Of a stretch of 11,196 nt of DNA, positions 5,903 to 11,196 are shown in pieces. The notes beneath the pieces are model-generated. The model was given only the letters and a program-made list of their open reading frames with translations, was not told where the DNA came from and searched no databases. The DNA is from Candidatus Pacearchaeota archaeon (GTDB lineage Archaea > Nanoarchaeota > Nanoarchaeia > Pacearchaeales > GW2011-AR1): the NCBI GenBank assembly GCA_002690445.1, contig NZER01000426.1:1-11196 (forward strand). The letters are read 5' to 3'. How positions within the stretch are numbered: the stretch's first letter is position 1; every line of letters starts with the position of its first letter. A program made the position numbers and the translations under genes.

Positions 5903-7862
5903 AAATATAAAAGCGATTAATGACGCTTGGCTCAATCTTAAAGTAGATGAGTCAAAAATAATCAACCCATTCAGTGTTCAAACTGAGGAAGAATTTACAA
6001 CCAAGCTAACGTGGTTGATGACTACTCCAGAATATTTCTCATTCATTTGCAAGGAGATGTTCAATATAGATCTTCTTCCCACTCAAGCCTTAATGCTTAG
6101 AGAAATGTGGAATAGAAAGTTTCCAATGCTTATAGCCAGTCGTGGTTTTGGAAAGTCTTTTATATTATCTGTCTATGCGATTCTTCGCGCTTTATTAATG
6201 CCGGGAAGAAAAGTCATTATTGTTGGTGCCGCTTTTAGACAGTCTAAGATTCTTTTTGAATACATGGATGGAATATGGAGAAATTCTCCTATTCTTCGGG
6301 ATATTGTTGGTGGTAGTGGCGGGCCTAGACGTGGCGTTGATATGTGTAGGTTGACGATAGGTGAAAGCACAGTAACGTGCCTCCCTCTTGGCGACGGTAC
6401 TAAAATTCGTGGTCAACGCGCCAATGACATTATTGCAGATGAATTTGCATCTATTCCACGCGAAATATTTGAAAATGTTGTGGCTGGTTTTGCTGCCGTT
6501 ACTGCTTCTCCAGTAGAAAACGTAAGAAGAATAGCATCACAAAAAAAGGCCATAGAGCTTGGAGAAGCGAAAGAGCATGAGCAGATGATTAATGAGGGGA
6601 CTGGAAACCAAATCATACTTTCTGGTACTGCTTATTACGACTTTAATCACTTTGCTGAATACTGGAAAAAATGGAAACAAATTATCCAAAGCAAAGGGCA
6701 TCCTAAAAAGCTGGCCGAAATATTTGGAGGGGATGAAATTCCAAAAGACTTTGATTGGCGGCAGTATTCTATCATTCGTGTTCCTTTTGAGCTTTTGCCA
6801 GAAGGATTCATGGACGCCGCTCAGGTGGCCAGATCTAAAGCCACTGTTCATTCTGGCATTTATCAGATGGAATTTGGAGCGTGTTTTGCTACGGATAGTC
6901 ATGGGTTTTTCAAACGTTCTTTAATAGAAAGCTGTGTTGTTTCTCCTGAAAACCCGATTAGTTTGCCAAGTGGAGAGGTCAATTTTCAATCCGCAATTAC
7001 TGGCAATCCAAATTGTAGATATGTGTACGGAATTGACCCAGCCTCTGAAGTAGACAATTTTTCTATAGTGGTCATGGAAGTTCATGAAGACCATAGTAGG
7101 GTTGTTTATTGTTGGACAACAAACAGGGGTAGACACAAGGAACAACTAAAAGCAGGAGTCGCTGACGAAACAGACTTTTATTCTTACTGCTCTAGAAAAA
7201 TTAGAGACTTGATGAAGGTGTTTCCGTGTGAAGAAATTGCGCTAGACGCACAGGGGGGCGGTATTGCTATTATTGAAGCGCTACATGATAAAGATAAAAT
7301 TCAAAAAGGCGAACTGGCTATTTGGCCCACTATCGACGAAAAGAAAGAAAAAGACACTGATGGTGAACCGGGACTACATATTGTAGAAATGGTTCAATTT
7401 GCAAAAGCTGATTGGGTTGGTGAAGCTAATCATGGACTGAGAAAAGACTTTGAGGATAAAACGGTTTTGTTTCCATACTTTGATTCAGCAACATTGGGCC
7501 TTGCCATATCTGACGATAAATTAAAAGACAGGATATACGACACGCTGGAAGATTGCGTTATGGAGATTGAGGAGCTTAAAGATGAACTTTCTATGATAAT
7601 TATGATGCAAACCGCTAGCGGCAGAGACAAATGGGACACGCCGGAAGTTAAACTTCCCGGTGGCAGAAAAGATCGCCTAAGAAAAGATAGGTATTCTTCT
7701 TTGATTATGGCGAACATGTCTGCAAGAAAGATATTGCGCGTACCGCCTCCTCCTGTTTATGATACTATTGGTGGTTTTGCAGGAGGCGTAAAAGGCAAAA
7801 CAGATGGCCCAGAATATGTAGGGCCAGCTTGGTTTACAGAGGGAATGAAGGATGTTTATTAA
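5886..7862 (+). CDS. terL: Terminase large subunit
   Basis: The DNA packaging motor and headful or site nuclease. No ATG is usable at the 5' end: the first in-frame Met codon lies about 50 codons in. I favour GTG 5886, preceded by GGAG at 5872-5875 with 10-nt spacing, giving 658 residues; TTG 5859 would give 667. Numbering from TTG, Walker A is A93-S-R-G-F-G-K99-S100, Walker B is DIIAD194-E195, and the coupling motif SGTA is at 255-258. The RNase H-like nuclease has D393 (YGIDPAS), D463 (IALDAQGGG) and D605/D610 (KDRLRKDRYSS). Both ATPase and nuclease sites are intact. The Pro-rich linker near 628-632 and the tail ending in FTEGMKDVY follow the nuclease. It overlaps the ERCC4 gene by 17 nt (GTG) or 44 nt (TTG), and is followed by the first real intergenic gap. 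Confidence 0.95.
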   Translation: MSNQTENIKAINDAWLNLKVDESKIINPFSVQTEEEFTTKLTWLMTTPEYFSFICKEMFNIDLLPTQALMLREMWNRKFPMLIASRGFGKSFILSVYAILRALLMPGRKVIIVGAAFRQSKILFEYMDGIWRNSPILRDIVGGSGGPRRGVDMCRLTIGESTVTCLPLGDGTKIRGQRANDIIADEFASIPREIFENVVAGFAAVTASPVENVRRIASQKKAIELGEAKEHEQMINEGTGNQIILSGTAYYDFNHFAEYWKKWKQIIQSKGHPKKLAEIFGGDEIPKDFDWRQYSIIRVPFELLPEGFMDAAQVARSKATVHSGIYQMEFGACFATDSHGFFKRSLIESCVVSPENPISLPSGEVNFQSAITGNPNCRYVYGIDPASEVDNFSIVVMEVHEDHSRVVYCWTTNRGRHKEQLKAGVADETDFYSYCSRKIRDLMKVFPCEEIALDAQGGGIAIIEALHDKDKIQKGELAIWPTIDEKKEKDTDGEPGLHIVEMVQFAKADWVGEANHGLRKDFEDKTVLFPYFDSATLGLAISDDKLKDRIYDTLEDCVMEIEELKDELSMIIMMQTASGRDKWDTPEVKLPGGRKDRLRKDRYSSLIMANMSARKILRVPPPPVYDTIGGFAGGVKGKTDGPEYVGPAWFTEGMKDVY

Positions 7863-7925
7863 TTTGGTGTATAATCATTTAGATTAATTTGCCATCATTC
7901 CAATTACAATTCAATAGGTGGAACA
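7863..7925 (+). promoter_or_regulatory. Intergenic region with candidate late promoter for portal
   Basis: This 63-nt gap holds TTGGTGTATAATCATTT at about 7864-7880, with TATAAT at 7870-7875 and no recognisable -35 box. The same motif stands before the protease gene. A 9-nt direct repeat ATTAATTTG occurs at 7858-7866 and 7883-7891. AGGTGG at 7916-7921 is a good Shine-Dalgarno 4 nt before ATG 7926. I see no terminator hairpin after terL. Confidence 0.55.
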
Positions 7926-10163
7926 ATGCCCGACGATAACCCAATAAAAGACCAAGAAAAAGCACAATCTTTTGTTACTTGGTCTGATGAATCTGGTAAA
8001 CAGCAAGCTCTTTCTGATATAGCAGATAATATTGATGCTTATGATGGCATCCAAAAGTCCGTGGCTTATAATCGTAGATCATTTCTTGATATAGAACCCA
8101 ATCGTTCGGTAAGAACCAGTTTTACTAGGCAGGACTATAACAGGTTCCGTTCAGCAGAATCTGTACCCCAGCAGCAAAAAGAAGCGATAAAAATGTGCAT
8201 GGCTGCATATGATAAGGTTGGAATAATTAGGAATGTTATTGACCTTATGGCTGACTTTGCTGGTCAGGGAATTAATATTGTTCACCCAAACAAGAGAATT
8301 GAAAAGTTCTTTAGGGCGTGGTTTCAAAAGATTAACGGCAGAGAGCGAACGGAAAGATTTCTAAACACGCTGTATAGATGTGGAAACGTAGTAGTAAAAA
8401 GAAGAACCGCAAAGATAAATAAGAAAACAGAAAAACAGCTTCGTTCGGTAGGCGATGCTGATATGCAAATAGTTGATCTGAAAGTTAACAGAAGAGAAAT
8501 CCCTTGGAAGTTTGATTTCTTAAACCCAATGTCTATTGAAGTTGTTGGCAACGAACTCGCCACCTTTGTTGGGCAACCGCAGTATGTTTTGAAGGTGTCA
8601 AAGCTTGTTAGAGGTTTAACCAACAGGGGTCTTAGTGGTAACACGCCTTTTCATAGAAATCTAACAGCCCTGCTTCCCCCGGACATATTGGAGTCCATAA
8701 AGGATGGAGATACTGTTATACCATTAGATCCAGAAAAGGTATCGGTACATTATTACAAAAAAGACGATTGGTTGGTTTGGGCTAATCCCATGATTTATGC
8801 CATACTTGATGACATCATTATGCTGGAGAAGATGAAACTGGCTGATGTATCTGCTCTTGATGGGGCCATTTCTAACATAAGACTTTGGAGCCTTGGAGAT
8901 TTAGACAACAAGATACTGCCAACCAAAGCCGCTATTAATAAGCTAAGAAACATACTGGCGAGCAACGTCGGTGGCGGCACTATGGATCTTGTATGGGGGC
9001 CAGAATTAAAGTTTACAGAATCTAGCACTCAAGTTTTTAGATTCTTGGGAAAAGAGAAATATGAACCGGTGCTTACCAACATATACGCTGGCCTTGGTGT
9101 GCCTCCTACCCTCACCGGCATGGCCAGTGGTAGCGGTGGCTTCACTAATAATTTTATTAGCCTTAAAACTCTCGTTGAAAGGCTGGAATATGGTCGTCAG
9201 GTATTGGTCAACTGGTGGAACCAAGAACTAGAGATAGTTCAAAAGGCGATGGGATTTAGGCTTCCAGCTAAAATTCATTTTGACCAAATGGTTCTTTCTG
9301 ACGAAGCCTCTGAGAAAAACTTACTTATTCAGCTTGCTGATAGAAATGTTATTAGTTCCGAAACGCTTATTGAACGATTTGGAGAAATTCCTGAAATTGA
9401 AAAGATCAGAATTCGTCGAGAAGTAAAAGAAAGAACGAGGGAGTCCATGCCACAGAAGGCTAGTCCTTATCATAATCCGCAGCATCGCAACGACCTTGAG
9501 AAAATTGCTTTAACCAAGGACATGATAGCCCCCGAAGATGTAGGCATTGTTCCTTGTGAGGATACTGGCGATCATCCTTTTACTAGCCCTCAAGACAGGC
9601 GAAGTGATGATGAAATTCAGGATAGCAAGGATGAATTAAAAGACAAGCAGGATGAACGAGATCAAAAGAAGTTTGATAAACAGCAAGAGAAACAAAAGGA
9701 GTTTGATCCTGTTGGAAGGCCAGAAGATGGAAGGCCAAAAAACGCAAAAGATAAAGAAAAAAGAAAAGAAAGAGAAGTCACCCCTAGAAAAACCGTTAAG
9801 TCTTTTGATTTAGTTAATACTACTATTTGGGCAACCGAAGCGCAGTCAAAGGTGTCTGAATTTGTTAATCCGGCAATGCTGGCGCATTATGGAAAAGCTA
9901 GTCTTCGTTCTTTAACCAAAAGCGAAATGGATCAACTTGAACATTTAAAACTGTGTATCCTGTGTAATATAGAACCCTTTATTGAGATTACCCCGGATGT
10001 TCTTAACAGCCTACTTAAACAACCCTTAAGGCTTGAATCTAGTTTAGCAAAAATGCTTGCAGATCTTAAAGATGATTTTCTTAATAGAAACGAAAGGCAA
10101 CCGACCATTGACGAAGCAAGACAAATCAATGTATCGGGTTATGCTTTAAGTAAAACAGCTTAA
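7926..10163 (+). CDS. Portal protein with long C-terminal extension
   Basis: A 745-residue portal protein, which would form the dodecameric ring at the capsid vertex through which TerL pumps DNA. The call rests on position directly after terL, on size, and on portal-like segments: AYDKVGIIRNVIDLMADFAGQG at 94-115, an LYRCGNVVV strand near 149-157, the GLGVPPTLTGMASGSGGFTNN segment near 389-409 and the following long helix (LVERLEYGRQVLVNWWNQEL). Residues about 556-621 are an extremely charged, probably disordered or coiled stretch (QDERDQKKFDKQQEKQKE). A further 124-residue C-terminal part contains CILC near 677-680. This makes it larger than many portals, which are commonly about 400-600 residues. 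AGGTGG at 7916-7921 fixes the start. Confidence 0.85.
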   Translation: MPDDNPIKDQEKAQSFVTWSDESGKQQALSDIADNIDAYDGIQKSVAYNRRSFLDIEPNRSVRTSFTRQDYNRFRSAESVPQQQKEAIKMCMAAYDKVGIIRNVIDLMADFAGQGINIVHPNKRIEKFFRAWFQKINGRERTERFLNTLYRCGNVVVKRRTAKINKKTEKQLRSVGDADMQIVDLKVNRREIPWKFDFLNPMSIEVVGNELATFVGQPQYVLKVSKLVRGLTNRGLSGNTPFHRNLTALLPPDILESIKDGDTVIPLDPEKVSVHYYKKDDWLVWANPMIYAILDDIIMLEKMKLADVSALDGAISNIRLWSLGDLDNKILPTKAAINKLRNILASNVGGGTMDLVWGPELKFTESSTQVFRFLGKEKYEPVLTNIYAGLGVPPTLTGMASGSGGFTNNFISLKTLVERLEYGRQVLVNWWNQELEIVQKAMGFRLPAKIHFDQMVLSDEASEKNLLIQLADRNVISSETLIERFGEIPEIEKIRIRREVKERTRESMPQKASPYHNPQHRNDLEKIALTKDMIAPEDVGIVPCEDTGDHPFTSPQDRRSDDEIQDSKDELKDKQDERDQKKFDKQQEKQKEFDPVGRPEDGRPKNAKDKEKRKEREVTPRKTVKSFDLVNTTIWATEAQSKVSEFVNPAMLAHYGKASLRSLTKSEMDQLEHLKLCILCNIEPFIEITPDVLNSLLKQPLRLESSLAKMLADLKDDFLNRNERQPTIDEARQINVSGYALSKTA
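9713..9737 (+). repeat. Short 15-nt-period repeat in portal
   Basis: TGGAAGGCCA occurs at 9713-9722 and again at 9728-9737, a 15-nt period encoding GRPED then GRPKN within the charged linker of the portal. It looks like a local slippage duplication and supports the view that this linker is under loose length constraint. Confidence 0.6.
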
Positions 10164-10214
10164 CGTTTCCAACAATAATTTTTCTTTATGGTGTATATTC
10201 TTTTGAGGTAACAC
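10164..10214 (+). promoter_or_regulatory. Intergenic region with second copy of the candidate late promoter
   Basis: This 51-nt gap contains TATGGTGTATATTCTTTT at 10187-10204, matching the motif upstream of portal at nearly every position from TGGTGTATA onward. TATATT is at 10194-10199. GAGGT at 10205-10209 is the Shine-Dalgarno for ATG 10215. If transcription began about 7 nt after the box, the leader would be extremely short. No terminator hairpin is seen. Confidence 0.55.
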
Positions 10215-11196
10215 ATGAAAATATATCAAAGCGAACTAGATTCGGGTCTAGAAGAAGCCATTAAAGCAGGCGCTAGTGTGGCATACGCTTCCCCGGTTAG
10301 CATATATATACCGAGCAAGAAACAAAAAGAAGACATTAGACAAATTATTTTTGCTCAAGAAGAAACGTTAGCGGAAAATAAAGACCAGCTTGATCTTTAT
10401 TATTTGAATTCTATTCTGGTTTCTACCGGTTGGAATAAAAACGATGACGTTTTTGACACAAAAGAAACTTGGTCTGCTAAAGATACTCCGGTTGACAAGC
10501 AGTTCAACTTTATGCATGACGAATCAGATATTATTGGCCATATAACAAGTAGTATTGTTATTGACGAAAATGGGCAAGAAGTAGAAAATATTGATACTAT
10601 TAATAGGTTCGACATTGCAACAAGCGCGGTTCTTTACAATAGCTGGACAACGTCAGAGCTAAAAGAAAGAATGGAGAAAATAATTTCTGAAATTGAAGAG
10701 GGCAAATGGTTTGTTTCTATGGAGTGCCTCTTTAATAATTTTGATTATGCCGTTATTACTCCCAAGGGAGAAAAGAAGGTTATATCAAGAGACGAAGCAT
10801 CTGCATTTTTAACTAAACATTTAAGAGCATATGGAGGAACAGGGGAATATGAAGGATATAGCGTAGGAAGACTTTTAAGGAATATTGCGTTTTCTGGGAA
10901 AGGACTTGTTAACAATCCTGCTAATCCGCGCAGTGTGATTCTTAACGACGTTGACCCCTTTGAAAGTTCGCAAGCAGAACAAATAATCAACTCTAGTTTT
11001 AACATGGAGAATAAAGATATGTCTGAGGTTCTCAAAGAACAAGTAGACGAGCTTAAAGCTGAATTGGCTCAGGCTAAAAAGGCGCACGACGCTCTTAAAG
11101 CCGAAATTACTCAGCAAAAAGACGAAGAATTTCAATCGAAGATTGAAGCTTTTGAAGCTACTGTTTCCGAAAAAGACACGGCTGTTGCCGACGCTC
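10215..11196 (+). CDS. Capsid maturation protease fused to scaffold-like coiled coil (3' partial)
   Basis: ATG 10215 opens a frame that runs past the window edge (327 codons visible). Residues about 60-245 look like a phage prohead protease: an LNSILVSTGWNKNDDVFD segment near 64-81, then FNFMH101DESDIIGH109I, then GKWFVS168MECLF. H101 (or H109) and S168 are the likely catalytic His and Ser of a serine protease of the herpesvirus-assemblin-like/prohead type. Residues about 270 to the end are a Glu/Lys/Ala-rich coiled coil (EVLKEQVDELKAELAQAKK), as in scaffolding proteins. Such a fusion puts the protease inside the procapsid, where it would digest scaffold before DNA entry. Position after portal fits; the major capsid protein is expected just downstream. 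GAGGT at 10205-10209 supports the start. An internal start may yield scaffold alone. Confidence 0.85.
   Translation, partial: MKIYQSELDSGLEEAIKAGASVAYASPVSIYIPSKKQKEDIRQIIFAQEETLAENKDQLDLYYLNSILVSTGWNKNDDVFDTKETWSAKDTPVDKQFNFMHDESDIIGHITSSIVIDENGQEVENIDTINRFDIATSAVLYNSWTTSELKERMEKIISEIEEGKWFVSMECLFNNFDYAVITPKGEKKVISRDEASAFLTKHLRAYGGTGEYEGYSVGRLLRNIAFSGKGLVNNPANPRSVILNDVDPFESSQAEQIINSSFNMENKDMSEVLKEQVDELKAELAQAKKAHDALKAEITQQKDEEFQSKIEAFEATVSEKDTAVADA
11006..11021 (+). promoter_or_regulatory. Possible internal translation start for a scaffold-only product
   Basis: GGAG at 11006-11009 precedes an in-frame ATG at 11019 (codon 269) with 9-nt spacing, just where the protease domain ends and the coiled coil begins. 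In several phages, lambda C/Nu3 being the classic case, scaffold is made from an internal start in the protease gene. Confidence 0.5.

Noticed and set aside
6592..6924. 110-codon + frame inside terL
   Set aside because: It is an alternate frame within an intact TerL between its ATPase and nuclease parts; the translation has no recognisable domain and no reason to exist as a nested gene.
7863..7925. Rho-independent terminator after terL, or in the gap 10164-10214
   Set aside because: No GC-rich inverted repeat followed by a T run is present in either gap; only short AT-rich direct repeats are visible.
1..11196. tRNA genes, CRISPR arrays, insertion sequences, attachment sites
   Set aside because: I saw no cloverleaf with a T-loop GTTCRA, no regularly spaced repeats, no terminal inverted repeats with transposase, and no integrase gene.

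Overview
The window is a stretch of a tailed double-stranded DNA virus (Caudoviricetes type) that carries many auxiliary genes. The hallmark genes are a large terminase (5886-7862), a portal protein (7926-10163) and a capsid maturation protease fused to a scaffold-like coiled coil that runs off the right edge (10215-11196), in the usual packaging/head order. A helix-turn-helix plus coiled-coil protein at the left edge (4-804) is a candidate small terminase. The DNA is moderately AT-rich, all genes are on the + strand, and genes are packed end to end. No tRNA, rRNA, CRISPR array, integrase or transposase is visible. The host cannot be determined. An archaeal-type (type II) GAPDH is present, but that enzyme class also occurs in some bacteria.

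Layout. (1) 4-804: HTH/coiled-coil protein, possible TerS. (2) 804-2545: a sulfotransferase-like protein and GDP-mannose 4,6-dehydratase. (3) 2514-3379: small unknown genes, including a possible 22-residue micro-ORF, a single-span membrane-anchored protein and a two-span membrane protein. (4) 3387-4343: type II glyceraldehyde-3-phosphate dehydrogenase. (5) 4340-5902: HNH endonuclease, a GT-A-like glycosyltransferase candidate and an ERCC4/XPF-type nuclease, each overlapping the next. (6) 5886-11196: TerL, portal and protease/scaffold.

From 4 to 7862 consecutive genes overlap or abut (ATGA and TAATG junctions, overlaps of up to about 30 nt, largest gap 7 nt if the micro-ORF is real). This looks like one long translationally coupled unit in which metabolic and glycan genes share a transcript with the terminase. 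The only two clear intergenic gaps (63 nt before portal, 51 nt before protease) carry nearly the same motif, TGGTGTATAwTCwTTT, which I propose as a virus-specific late promoter.

How the genes may work together (inference): GDP-mannose dehydratase supplies an activated 4-keto-6-deoxy sugar, the glycosyltransferase could attach a sugar, and the sulfotransferase could sulfate an acceptor. Together they could form a virion or host-surface glycan modification set. The GAPDH is an auxiliary metabolic gene in the viral packaging operon and is the most unusual gene here. HNH and ERCC4 nucleases next to TerL may assist DNA processing for packaging or replication.
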